Origin: Bolinopsis microptera
Taxonomy: Eukaryota > Ctenophora > Tentaculata > Lobata > Bolinopsidae
Direction: 5' to 3'
Length of the DNA: 64,000 nt
Assembly: GCF_026151205.1 (NCBI RefSeq)
Contig: NC_087073.1
Span: forward strand, 5,973,001 to 6,037,000
In this document: one piece after another, positions 47,500 through 59,091 of the stretch
Layout of the letters: the number at the start of each line of letters is the position of its first letter
How positions within the stretch are numbered: position 1 is the stretch's first letter
The notes under the pieces: generated by a model
What the model was told of the DNA's origin: nothing
The model's database searches: none
What the model saw: the letters and a program-made list of their open reading frames with translations, nothing else
Position numbers and translations under genes: made by a program

Positions 47500-48462
47500 A
47501 TGCCCTCTTTTTTAGCCAACAAAAAAGCCAACTTCATCAAAGCAGCTACCCGAGCAAAGAAAAATGACAAGAAAAGACCGGAATCTGCTTCCTCGCAGAA
47601 ATCAGATACTCACTCCAACTCATCCACCGCTACAGTGAGACCTATCCAACGTGAAACAGAGGTTATAGAAACTAAGCCTGAACAGCCTATTGATCTGATA
47701 GACGAGGAGAAAGCTATGGCTAAGAAGCTTGACGAGCTGACACTGACCATCCCTAAATCTAAAAGTGAACACACAGGGTTCCACAGCTACGTGGTCTCCC
47801 CCTCACCTGGGCAACTCAGTATCTCCAGAACTGAGAGTTTTGGTGATATAAAGACACTCCACAACGTCAAGTCTAACCCCACCACCCCTGTGAGCTTCAC
47901 TAACGGTCCGTCTCCACGCTGTGACTCCCTGTCTCGAGGGGAGAGATCCCTGACCATGTCCCGTAACAGACGCGAGGCTACCTACTGCAAGTACCTCCTC
48001 CGCAATGCTGCACACCGACGAAGTGCCTCTAGATTGTCTCAAAAAGTTAACAACGATCCTAATTTACGGGCCGTTATCAACAGAGAAGCAGAGACACCCA
48101 GCGAGTTGACCAGTGTAACTTCTCTGTCATCATTTGGGAGTATGTCTTCCTTCCACTCCATCAACTCACTGACAAGTCACAGTAATAGAGACGATGCTTC
48201 ACTCGGCCGGGACAACCTGGGACGAGTCATGGCAAAGGAGAATAAGAACAAGATCACACAACTCCTGGTGTTGGCACGACGTCGCCAACTCGCTAAGGAC
48301 GACCTCAAGAAGTTCACGATGAAGGATATAGCTATCTGTGGAAAGAGGATGGATAGAGCTTACTTACTAAACGAGGACCTGCACTACTCAGGGGTGGTGT
48401 ATCCTATCAAACTGGTTTCTATTGATGATCTGATGTTCCCTCACAAGAAACTAACAATCAAG
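47500..48462 (+). CDS. Gene B exon 1: disordered tail, flanking helix and N-lobe start
   Basis: 321 codons, MPSFLANKKANFIKAATRAK to HKKLTIK, donor CAAG/gtagga, phase 0. The frame has a stop 15 codons before the Met, so this is a true start rather than an internal exon. The donor is ordinary; read-through would end at 48480. Confidence 0.82.
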
Positions 48463-51400
48463 GTAGGACACACAAAATAACATGTTATATATTCCACAGT
48501 AGTATGAGTAAATAGTTGGAATCTAGCACTTTATTCCACAGTAGTATGAGTAAATAGTTGGAATCTAGCACTTTATTCAGGGGTCTGTAAGGATCGAGCA
48601 TAGGATTGATGAGTCTTGGATACCCCACACTCACTACACTAATAGTTAACACGGATTTGATCGAAATTGAAATATTTCACCCAGATTTCGAGCATAGATA
48701 TATTATATTTTATGGATATTTCAAGCTAGATTAGCTCTCTATGGTGTCTAGATCGGCCCGCAAATCCGACTGTCATTGCCTGCTACACACCGCACATTTG
48801 ATATAAACGTTTTGCTGCCAGCAATTCAATTCTATTAGAGGACAAATGTATTGTTTATATAGTTCTCCTACTAAGAACCAGTGCTTGCTTGCTCTACAAT
48901 CACAGTCTCTCTCACACACAGAATCACACGTACACTGCCATAAGAAATACAGTTCAGAAACAATCTGTATTCAGGAAACCGCAAATATCTGACCGGAACG
49001 GGGATCTTAAAAGGGAACTTACGGGAACGTGAACGTGAACGTTTCAAAATTAATAAATACACGGTTAATAAATAATACACTGCAATACGCCCGACAAACA
49101 GTGTGTGTATTAGGCCCCGTTAGTGTGTGTGAGAAGTATGTGAAGTTAAGGTGAAGTGACTTGTTCAGGAACATACTTTTCCTTGTCAAGCTCCTGTACA
49201 CACAGTTAATGTACATCTCTTACTACACATGTGCATTATATAACAAGTAGTTTGTGTCAGTGGTTTTGTTATAGGGTGCACAATGTGCACATACTCTGGT
49301 TTTGTGCACGTGCTATGGTTTTGTGCACGTGCTATGGTTTTGTGCACGTGCTATGGTTTTGTGCACGTGCTCTGGTTTTGTGCACGTGCAGGTATTGTTG
49401 TTCTGTCAGCATGCACATTACATGTGAGCTATTTTAAGTGGACATATTATTAAATCACTGTGTCAAAATTCGGCATAACGACATCTCAAATGCAGAGCCT
49501 GCTGGACGAGCTTGAAATGCTACATTGTATTATTTGGTAAGTTAAATGTGTCCGGAGGTGACGGTCAGCTGCAGTCCCGAAGCAGTCAAGCTGCAGTCCA
49601 GCTGCAGTCCAGCTGCAGTCCCGCAAGATTGAAGGGGTTGGTCCTTCCTGGTGTATAAGAAATACTCGCTACATCAATCACTGAACAATTGTGATGTACA
49701 CCAGTAACTACACGCTGACGTGTTACATGGTGACAATTCGTCCCAATCTCCTGTTAATTTGACAAATTGTAGCAGTGCTGATTACTACATCATAAAACTG
49801 GTTCACACTCTAAAGCACACGTGACTCGTGAGGTTATATTTTCAGACACTTATATTTAGTCTCAAGTCTAGTCATTTGAACTGGTTACTTAATCCTTACT
49901 TAAAATCTTTAGAAATAACCCCACACCGTGAAAGGTAATAATGTCGGTATGATTTCACATGAAAATGTGAGTTGGATAGTGCCCAGGTAGCAGTGATCAG
50001 TGTGATTTGATTAGTATGCTGTAAAGTAAGCGCCCCCCCCCTGATTAGTATGCTGTAAAGTAAGTGCCCCCCCCTGATTAGTATGCTGTAAAGTAAGTGC
50101 CCCCCCTGTAAAGTAAGTGCCCCCCCCCTGATTAGTATGCTGTGAAGTAAGTGCCCCCCCCTGATTAGTATGTTGTTAAATAAGTGCCCCCCCTGATTAG
50201 TATGTTGTTAAATAAGTGCCCCCCCCTGATTAGTATGTTGTTAAATAAGTGCCCCCCTGATTAGTATGTTGTTAAATAAGTGCCCCCCGCCCCCTTCCCC
50301 ATCACTGGATCCCATGGTGTGTGGCCTTATGTTATACTGAACACTTACTTACTGTCAGGCTTATCATTGTTCATCATTACAGTTGTTCTTACTGGTCATT
50401 AGCTTCACTTCTTCTAACAACTACACTATTAACAGACACACACACATTCAATTACGGTTATAAGCTTGCACAATATACAATACGGAATACTCTTCTGTGT
50501 GCAGACTGTAGACACAGAGTAAATAGTATCACGTCCATAGTTACATGCCAGGAACTCCATGCTGATACTACTTATCGTAAGTTTTTACTTTCAACTGTAA
50601 GACTGAAAATGTTGACTCCGCCAAACATAAAATGACTGTATCATTGTGTGTGACTGTATGGTTCTTGCTATTTTGCTGAGTCGTGATAACAGTAAATACA
50701 TCTCCCTCCACCATGATGGATACCATTGTAAACTCTTTTCTATAACTTTAACAACACTAACTTGATGTCCTCGGTCTCACAATTCTCCTGGGAATAAACT
50801 CAACAATAAGTAGTGAAACTACTTACTAACTCAACAACATTCACTTTCACTTTCACCGATGATTTAACACGAGAGTCACCCAGATCATGACTCTGGAGAG
50901 TTTGCCAACGTTCTCCCCAGGGAATAAAGTTTATCAATTAGTACGGCAACACTTGTCACTACCCTGTCATATCAGCATGCAACACTTGTAGTGCCCAACT
51001 CTCTACTTGTACTATAATTCTAGTCGATTCCTCTCACAGTGGTGTTATATTAGACATGGCTTCTGGCTCGGTGGTTTCACTTTTTATTTCACTTTCACTT
51101 TCACTACCCTCTCATATCAACATTGTCTTGCAACAGTGCAACAGTGCAACACTGTCCTGCAACGGTGCAACACTGTCCTGCTACTTGCACTATAATTATA
51201 GTGAATTCCTCGTACCGCACAACGGTGTTACAATAATTCTATTTAGGTGGTTTCTTTTCAACTCTAGTTTGAGTCTGCTGTATCTGCTGTAGGTATGTCT
51301 GCAATAAACGTTATTTGTGGTTTGAAGTGTCTAATATTTTAAAACGATCTTCAATAGACTGTTCATCAGTACTGACAGTGAGCTACAAGGACTATTCTAG

Positions 51401-54400
51401 TGAATACTGTACCGCGGAATGGTTCTATATTACTAGTGGTTTAGGTGGTTTCTTTCCAGATCTAGTTTCAGTTTGCTGCGGGAAAGATGTCTGGATTTGG
51501 CCAAATTTGTGTCTAATGAGTTTTAAAACGATTCGTCTGCATCAGTACTAAATTTCGCAATGACATGGTTGCTAAGTAACAAATATAATGTACTATGTAT
51601 TCATAGCACCAGATACAGAGTTTCAGAGCCTCACTTCACTAGTTTCATTATCAAGTATTTACATTCTAAACAAGGTGTATCACAAATATTTGGTGTTTGC
51701 CAGTTTTGAACTGTAACTAGAGTATCGTATTCTGGGTTTCAATTAGGCGTGGGGGAGGGGGATCTTGAATCCTTACTTCAGCTCTACTTTATGTTAGTAA
51801 TCCAGGAGGTATTAATTAACCTCAAACTGATAAATTAGCAGTGATCATGGTTTTTTATAGATCGAGTGCACCAGAAGTGCGTCGCCTAAAACCCCTGCAA
51901 AAAAATGAACCGTTATTTTTCCTAAATTTTGTATGAATTATAAACAAGTCTGGGCGTGTGTAGGATAAAGACAATGTTTGGCTGGCTCCACCCCGCACAC
52001 TCCCCAGTTAACCAGTACTCTAGAGTTCTAGAAACCTGATCGTGGAACCAGGTGGCAGACTAAACACTGGGGACGGTAACCCCAAATTACTATCACGTAG
52101 TCATGGATTAAATAGCTCCTGGTTTTCAGCAGAATCATGTAATAAAATCGCTCCAGAACATTCTACAGAGTGTATGAGACTTTAACTACAGTTGAGCGGT
52201 TCTGAAGGAACTAATGCTTCCCTGACGCTGTGCTGTGTAGTAAAATAATCAACATTCCACAAAGTAATATATCACTGTAACTGTGTTGTTTATATTCACT
52301 GTTTACACAAACGTCAGTAGTGTAGAGGTTAAGATCATCGTGTTTACTTAGTGCGCGTGCTTAGTATCACGATTAGAATAATTCATATAGGGGTTGGGAG
52401 CCAAAAAGTATGGAGAGAAATGTTCCTTACAATTTCAATGGTTCGAAAACAATAATTGATCATTATTAATGTCATAATGATAAATGAGTCATGAAGATTG
52501 AATAGTTAAAAGATAGAACAGAGGTTTAATTTGATAGAGTAATTAGAAGCCCTTTTTGCCATCCAATTTCGTTCTTCAGAACGGATTGCGTGCAACGCTT
52601 AAATAGTTTCAGTCAGCTTAATAATTGATGTTTATTGCAATTGTGGCAATGAATTAGATTAAATTATTATAATCATGATACAATTAAATATTAATGTAAT
52701 ATTTATACGTTAACTTTTACACGACTCACATCAGCTGATAGAGTATTACACAGTACACATATAATACAGTACACACCGCATAATATACTATAACATAATA
52801 TAATAATATAACAAGTTAAGAAACTACATGCTTACTTGACATGTTCTACATTAGCTAAACATTTGTTCTGATAATTGAATTACTCCATATTATCACCATG
52901 TTTAGAAGATAAAAACATATTAATAGAACTTATAAGGGAGTTAGAAAACAATATATTAATATACAAATGACATTTTAAAGTGGATATTAAATTATTGCTG
53001 GTAGAGAAAGTAACTCTGTCAGAACGCCACTGCATATTGTATACTAGGTGGACCACGACCTTTTCAACCGCTACTACTACACTCCCATTATACCATATAC
53101 GGAAGAAAAGGGTATATTGATATTCTGAGGCACTGAAAATATAAGTGACCTTTTGTTCCTAAGCTCAACAGTAATCATGGTATTGGATGGTATTGGATAG
53201 TAGTATTTCTACCTAGCTTTTGATGATGTCCCTAATGTTTGTCCATAATGTCTGAACTGATATAGAAGTGCATAACTTTGATATTTACTAAGTCTCGCTA
53301 AGCACGTACTCGGAAACCGCTAAAATTATTTTTTTTTCAAAATCCCGGCCAGTTTTCAAAATGAACACCACACGCCTCACCACAGATAAAGTTGATTAAT
53401 TTCACCCCAAATGATATGAAACCCCCCGGCCCCCCCCCTCCCCTGGCCCCCACTTACAAGTAATAACAAAGTATAGTATACAGAGAGAGTGTAGTGTGTA
53501 CACAGCTGAGCGGAGACACGTTACAATAACCACAGTAGATTTTCCAACAAGCAGTGATTTTAATCTTCACTCTTGAACATTGACATGCTCAGTGTGACAC
53601 CGAGAGAGGTAGAGAGAGGTAGAGAGAGAGGGGGAGGGAGAGAGAGGAAGGGATATTGCTCTCAACTGAAAACACTATTAACACACGTTATAATATAATT
53701 TATATATATTATATATGTAGCTTAGCAGGGTCACTTAACCTTGACATGATCATTGACAGGATATGTCTCGGAATTCTAATAATTTACCTGGATTCTATTT
53801 TGTGTAATAACATGTTAAATTTGAGCTCGATTTATTGAGTTGGAACTTCCGCTGCTCATGTAGTTGGCTGGAGATATATTTGAGCACTCTCTGGACATGA
53901 TTTTAAATCCTTAATTTAAATAAAAGCCACTAATAGACTACGTAAATTGTTGTTCGAGATAGTTCACTTCTTATTTTGACTGGGTCTAAATTAAACACCT
54001 CATTTTATTTAATATAATAATTCAACATCTCTTATCACTTAATATGATAAAATATAGAATTTAGAATTACAAAATTATCCAAGTTATATTCAGTCGCATA
54101 ATGTAATATTTCATGTTATCATCTCACCTCAAAATGTCCTCAAATGCAGAAAATTTAAAACATTGATACTCCAAATTCAATATAAGTGAGCTCGGGAAAA
54201 CAATCTAACGAAATTGTAACCTCGATTTAAAAAAGAGTCCTAACGGTAATTCTATTTTCAGATCCAGTGTTCTTCTCAACAAGACGCACAACAGCGCATG
54301 TGTTTTGAGAATGACTTCAAGATCAGTTCCGCCCTTCCTCCTCACCCTAACATCACAACTTCTTACGCCAGGTAATTTGGTTTTACACTTAGGTTCACAG

Positions 54401-57400
54401 TTGGGGCGGTGGTATGGTTACAGGGTTACATCATGCCTGATGCCTTACACTCAGTGTTGCAGTTGATGTTACAGGTTTACAGTGTGAGTATGCAGTACGA
54501 TCAACTTATTGTTACAGCTTACACTTAGTGTTATTCTTATTGTTACATCGAGGTGTAGCACCATTCCATTCCAGCATTTCTTATGAATGATCTCATTCAT
54601 TAGAGTAGTATAGACTGTGATTAAGTTTATGGTTTCGTCAAGGGTACTTAACTGCATTATAAGACGCAGAATTCTGTCCGGTCACTGGCTGAGATCTTTT
54701 AGAAACTTCTGACTAAAACATGGTCAAAATTGTAATGTTTAATGTTCGGAGGAATCTGAAAAATAACGTAGATGGTTTTACAGTTTTGTTGATTCCTGAA
54801 GGGGGAATTTCGAGTCCCCCTTTGTTGAGGTCACTAACTCGTAACTATAAATTTTTGTGGTATCTAAATTGTAGAGAAGGGCCCCTTCATCGGAGTCATT
54901 TAATTACAAATATTTGATAATCCCCAAAATGCTTTTAGGTTTATCATATTTGATTGAAAAGTTCCTTTTTGATCCAATTCTGATATTGTTCCAAGTAGCC
55001 ACAATACTTGATATCAAATTAAACAATTACATTAAGAAATTACAGAGAGATCACTAAATTGTTCCGTGACCATATTGCTCAGCACAAATTTCTTTGTAAT
55101 TTCTTTTGAATAGGGAAATCCACACTATGTACCCATATCACGTTTCAACCCTTTTAAACTTTCTTTTTCAACATTAGATATTACTCTTGCTTTAGTTTTT
55201 CAGTATTATAACTCGAAGTCAATTCATTTCCAATTTTATTACCCAAATCTTTCTCCCTTTCATTTTCACTAACCCAATTTTGAACCAGGTTTTCGGACAA
55301 AGTCCCTGAAAATCTCCCTGATTTTCCGTATGACGCAGCCGGAAGGACCGACTCTACCTTCGTTATCTCCGATTTCCTGTCCGAGGGAAATCTTCGGAGT
55401 TTCGTCAAAGAAAATCAGCACTTGTTGGAACACAGAGTAAGTGTTACCTTATTCTAATTACAATTCATACATTTAACCGTTATAAGGTTTTTGCCGCGGT
55501 TTTTTGCCGGTCTAAAGTAATCGGAAATAAGCATGAAGCGAGCAGAAGGTTGGTTTATCGTCATAATTCAAATTATCTGGGGTGGATTACAACAAATTCA
55601 TGGGGCGTGTTCTTGGTATTTAATTCTATACATCTGAAGATAAGGGCCCTTATCTTACACTACACTCAGTTTCTTTAATTAGAAATATTTTAAAATCTTA
55701 GGCTACTGTACAAGTTTTCTAACAGTTTGCAAATCCTAGACTAGGTTTCTTACAGCGAGTTTTTACAAAAAAAATTGAGTGTAATCTGATAACCTAGAAA
55801 TGGACCTTAATAAACTCATCTTTTAGGTTGAAGAGTACGAGTACGAAGTTTGCCTCCTGTTACTTCAACTATTCAGAGCCTTACATCACCTTCACGAGAA
55901 TAAGGTAAATAAATAACGGACAACATTATTATTTACTTTCCATTATTTTACTAATCTGTTTGTTAATGTTTGTTCCACTTTTCTGAAAGGTCTACTACCC
56001 AAGTTCAATACGGAGTATCATTATTTTAATGTAACTTGTCGAGAGTAAATATACATGGAATATTTGTCGTTGCATGAGTACAAATATGTTGTGCAGTCAC
56101 GCATTACTACATGTCTACTTGTTAAGTTAAAGCTTTTAAAACCAGTTTCAACTCACGATACTCACGATCCAGTTAGATATTGGCCATTGCTCATGCTCTC
56201 GTTGTGATATCAAAGAGATGGAAGTAGCACTTTCGTTTCATTAAATTTCCATATTCCAGGCTGTTCACCGGGACTTGAAGTTGGAGAACGTCTCAGTGGG
56301 AGCTGCTGATCACCCAGGAGGTGGAAAGAGACTGTCTCTGTGTAACTTTGGGTACTCCCTCTACCAACCTGAGAAATCGGAGCCGTTCATTGTGAACCCT
56401 GACGATAGTAACACATGGTTAGGTGGGAATATCCCCCATTTACCTCCAGAGATTCTGAACCCCTCCGAGGAAATCACCGAACTTGACTACACTAAAGCTG
56501 ATGTGTTTGGGGCTGGTTGTATGATTTACGAGATGCTTAACCTGATGAACCCGTTTGAGGGAGATGATAGTCTGATCAAGAAAGTGTATTCTCAATCTGA
56601 CTTACCGCTGATCCCCAAGAGATCTAGATATTCTTATGCTCTAGATAGACTGGTTTGTCTGCTACTCAGACACAAGCCATCGAAGAGGATCTCCGCTAAA
56701 CGAGCTGGTGATCTTGTAGAAGTTATGCTTTGGGGCCCAGAAGAATTACGGGTAAGATTTTAATAATTTTACTTAGAGAAATTCCATGGTTGTGGGACAC
56801 GGGAGAAAAAATGAAAAACGAGCAGTAACACGCGGTCGACTTTGATTGTACTCGAGGGTGAACCGCGCTGCAGCTTTTGCCGCGCGTTTTTCTAGCGCGC
56901 GCACAATTAATTATGCATGCATCTTATCCGTTATAATACCTTCCGGGAATTATATCCACTAAAACTCGGGGACACCGAGGGCTGATAATTTGCTCATTTT
57001 TCCCGCAAGAGAAGCGAGGGTATTATCAGCCCAGACTCAGACTGGCTGGCGGCAAGTTTCAAAACAAATAACACTGGCGTTCTATATATTAGACACTATA
57101 TTGTATGATGCGCACGTATCGGATTACACCCCTTCTGCAATCGGAACCGGAACGTATTATAAAATATAATACCTCCGCAACTTCGTGCCCGCAAATTCCC
57201 TCCAGCAAGCTGTCGGGAATTATAGCGCGCAGCACTCAGTGGCGGAGGTATTATAGTATTATAACGTTTAGTTATTCACACCACATGCATGATAACTCCA
57301 TTGTCCATTTTAATTATATTTTAACAATAGCATCATTAAATCAATACGGTGTCATTGCTGTTTGCTAAAAGTGGCAATGGTCGAAGGAAACCAGTACCTA

Positions 57401-57779
57401 CGTACTACTTACATACTTGACGATCACCATGATTTATGAATGTGGTTCCTTAAACTAGGTCATTCCACCCTTGGAATAATTACTTCCTGGAAGATTAAAC
57501 ATTCACTAAATATTCCAATTTCAGGGTTCTGACAGAGCAGCAGCTGAACAGATGGCCGCTGAATGGCTCGAACAACAACGCAGTGAGATTCTCTCCAACC
57601 TCGCTCTGAAGCTCGCTGAAAACTTCACACCTCAGGGTTCTCGTGTGCAGAACTCAGCCGGCTTCTCACTCGAGGACGAACTTAAATGCAAATTCCTGAG
57701 GGAAACATCGGCCCGAGCTCTTACCACTAATTTGTACCTCTTATCCCAATGCCAGCGTGCACAACAGCGTGGCTTATAG
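47500..57779 (+). CDS. Gene B: PEAK/NKF3-family scaffold pseudokinase, 681 residues, six coding exons
   Basis: Exons 47500-48462, 54262-54371, 55289-55436, 55827-55904, 56260-56751, 57525-57779; all phases agree. Residues 1-245 form a disordered Ser-rich tail with basic patches and RSAS/RCDS phospho-site-like motifs. A helix (about 247-270) precedes the N-lobe; YPIK gives the beta-3 Lys at 304. HPNI (alpha-C/beta-4) lies in exon 2. The catalytic loop is HRDLKLEN (436-443), followed by CNFG (461-464) in place of DFG. ADVFGAGCMIYEML, NPFEG and MLWGPEEL follow. The C-terminal helices 598-681 (WLEQQR, SLEDELKCKFL, LLSQ) match the split dimerisation helices flanking PEAK1/PRAG1 kinase domains. Those proteins act as dimeric scaffolds in Src/CRK/Grb2 signalling at the cell cortex; a similar role here is inference. 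It is shorter than human PEAK1, nearer PEAK3 in plan. Confidence 0.8.
48491..48574. repeat. Perfect 42-bp tandem duplication
   Basis: Two identical adjacent copies starting attccacagtagtatgagta, 11 bp after the read-through stop of exon 1. Confidence 0.97.
49293..49390. repeat. 19-bp minisatellite
   Basis: Five units of gcacgtgctatggttttgt, each with a CACGTG E-box. Confidence 0.95.
49560..49621. repeat. Short CTGCAGTCC repeat
   Basis: Four irregular copies of agctgcagtcc in the first intron of gene B. Confidence 0.85.
50009..50288. repeat. Minisatellite with C-run spacers
   Basis: About eight units of ctgattagtatgctgtaaag then taagtgc plus 5-9 C. The unit drifts from atgctgtaaagt to atgttgttaaat along the array, and the C-run length varies. 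Confidence 0.95.
53580..53655. repeat. GA-rich microsatellite
   Basis: Runs of gagagaggtagagagaggta and ggagggagagagaggaag. Confidence 0.9.
54262..54371 (+). CDS. Gene B exon 2: alpha-C and HPNI
   Basis: Acceptor ttctattttcag, donor GCCAG/gtaatt, phases 0 and 2. Reads QQDAQQRMCFENDFKISS, then PPHPNITTSYAR, a typical alpha-C to beta-4 junction of a kinase N-lobe. Confidence 0.85.
55289..55436 (+). CDS. Gene B exon 3: hinge region
   Basis: Acceptor ttttgaaccag, donor CACAGA/gtaagt. Reads PENLPDFPYDA, TFVISDFLSEGNLRSFV; the last part is the beta-5/hinge/alpha-D pattern. Confidence 0.85.
55827..55904 (+). CDS. Gene B exon 4: alpha-E helix
   Basis: 26 codons, acceptor catcttttag, donor ATAAG/gtaaat, phase 0 both sides. 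VEEYEYEVCLLLLQLF then RALHHLHENK, the helix that precedes the catalytic loop. Confidence 0.85.
56260..56751 (+). CDS. Gene B exon 5: C-lobe
   Basis: 164 codons, acceptor ccatattccag, donor TACGG/gtaaga. Contains HRDLKLEN, CNFGYSLY, IPHLPPEIL (APE-like), ADVFGAGCMIYEML, MNPFEG, RISAKRA (C-lobe Arg) and MLWGPEEL. Confidence 0.9.
56752..57524. other. Intron 5 of gene B with MITE-like inverted repeats
   Basis: An unusually GC-rich patch near 56840-56900 (cgcgcgc words). It also has an inverted repeat gggctgataat...attatcagccc (56990-57033) and a MITE at 57165-57255. Only this intron shows such composition. Confidence 0.5.
57165..57255. mobile_element. 91-bp MITE in intron 5 of gene B
   Basis: TIRs TATAATACCTCCGC at both ends, flanked by GTATTATAA on both sides (57154-57162 and 57256-57264). 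That would be a 9-bp duplication if real, although AT-rich words match easily. Confidence 0.5.
57525..57779 (+). CDS. Gene B exon 6: C-terminal dimerisation helices
   Basis: 84 codons plus TAG, acceptor attccaatttcag. W-L-E-Q-Q-R, a long Ala/Leu helix, then SLEDELKCKFLRETS and LYLLSQCQRAQQRGL. In PEAK proteins the W...LED.L...L pattern builds the dimer interface together with the helix before the N-lobe. Confidence 0.83.
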   Translation, partial: GSDRAAAEQMAAEWLEQQRSEILSNLALKLAENFTPQGSRVQNSAGFSLEDELKCKFLRETSARALTTNLYLLSQCQRAQQRGL

Positions 57780-58955
57780 TTCATACTGTCTCCTTTATCT
57801 ACAAAGTGTTCATCCATTTTAGGATGGAATTGTGAAATCTGAATCGTGAGATTTCCAACGAAAACGAAAAGCCAGACGTGCTAAAAACCAAAGCGAGAGT
57901 TACTACATTGAAAGACTCTAGATATAGAGATATCGTGTTCGTTGCGGTAAAAACTATTCGTGTTCTTAAGACTAAGAGAACAGTTCGGAGAGATCATGTG
58001 TGCCTGCATTCGTTTAGATGGGAACTTAGATTGATAGCTCATTTAAGTTTAATTTTATTATATGATGATTAATATTTGTAGAGAATATTACTTTTATAGT
58101 TTTGTATCATCGAAAAACGGGTGTTAACTATGAAAAGTTGATTGATGGATTATTAGGATTCACTATGGACATGGTAGTACTTATGGCTGGGTCGTTATCG
58201 GCTACGACTACAGAGGAATATTTTTTCTCATCCTGTCTGGTCAAGACTGCGTCATTTTTGTTCCATGTTTTATCTAAATCATGTGATAGTGTAGGTCTAG
58301 GTTTTTAGCCCAAGCATGCGCTATAGATTTTTGTTTGATGAGATTGCATATAAAATTCGGAATCACTTTTGTTTTATTATGCATTTTTATTAAAGAAAAG
58401 TATCCTTTAATCGTGCATTTTTGTTTGATAAATAATTTGTCGTTAAGCTATGGCCGTGTCACTGTTACTTGTTTCTTCTTGATTCCTAATTTGAGGATCT
58501 TAGTTTAAACATGTTTCTATATCGTACGTAGCTCACTGACTATGGCGCTGTGTATTTGATTATAAGTCACTCAATCGCGGTGACTTCAGAATTTGTAAAT
58601 TGTTTTGTGAATTATTTTACTGTAAACTGTGGTTTTCATGACTCCCTTTCTACTTCTAAGCCTGTAATATAATTGTAGTACAAGTATCCATTATCTCTTT
58701 ATATCCAACAAAATGGTCTGTGTTTTTACGTTACCATGACCACCATAGCAACCTGTGACCTGGTGACCAGCTAGTCTGAAGCTCTGTTCGAGAGTTTATA
58801 AAGCGCCCTGGGATATTGGCTAACTAAGAGTATCTCTTGGCGATTGTAGTTTCCATCCATATTAACCATCAATGACACTGACCAAGTCAATAGGAACAAG
58901 AGCAGATTTTCGGCTGGTCCATGATTCTCGATACGACGGATGACACCACACTTAC
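57780..58955. other. 3' UTR of gene B and intergenic DNA
   Basis: AT-rich, no gene recognised. Several AATAA/ATTAAA-like words (about 58388) could end the gene B transcript. Confidence 0.4.
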
Positions 58956-59091
58956 CTTCGAACGGGTTCATCATGTTCGAGTAGATATCAGTGTACGTTT
59001 CAGAGTGTAAGTAATTCAGACGCTGTATCAGTTCTTTACGATATCTGTTCCAAGGGAGCATTGAGCAATCAAGAATCACAAATTTAATCGT
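58956..59091 (-). CDS. Isolated exon candidate, minus strand
   Basis: Bounded by an acceptor (aaaacgtaaccag, ending at 59092) and a strong donor (TTCGAAG/gtaagtgt, at 58955/58956). Reads TIKFVILDCSMLPWNRYR, then KELIQRLNYLHSETYTD and NMMNPFE, open throughout in 45 codons. The family is unknown to me; the final MNPFE resembles MNPFEG of gene B, but the rest does not align. No partner exon was found. Confidence 0.3.

Larger units (their letters stand above)
48463..54261. other. First intron of gene B
   Basis: 5.8 kb with four short tandem arrays (listed separately) and microsatellites near 53590-53650. No exon or gene recognised. Confidence 0.5.
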
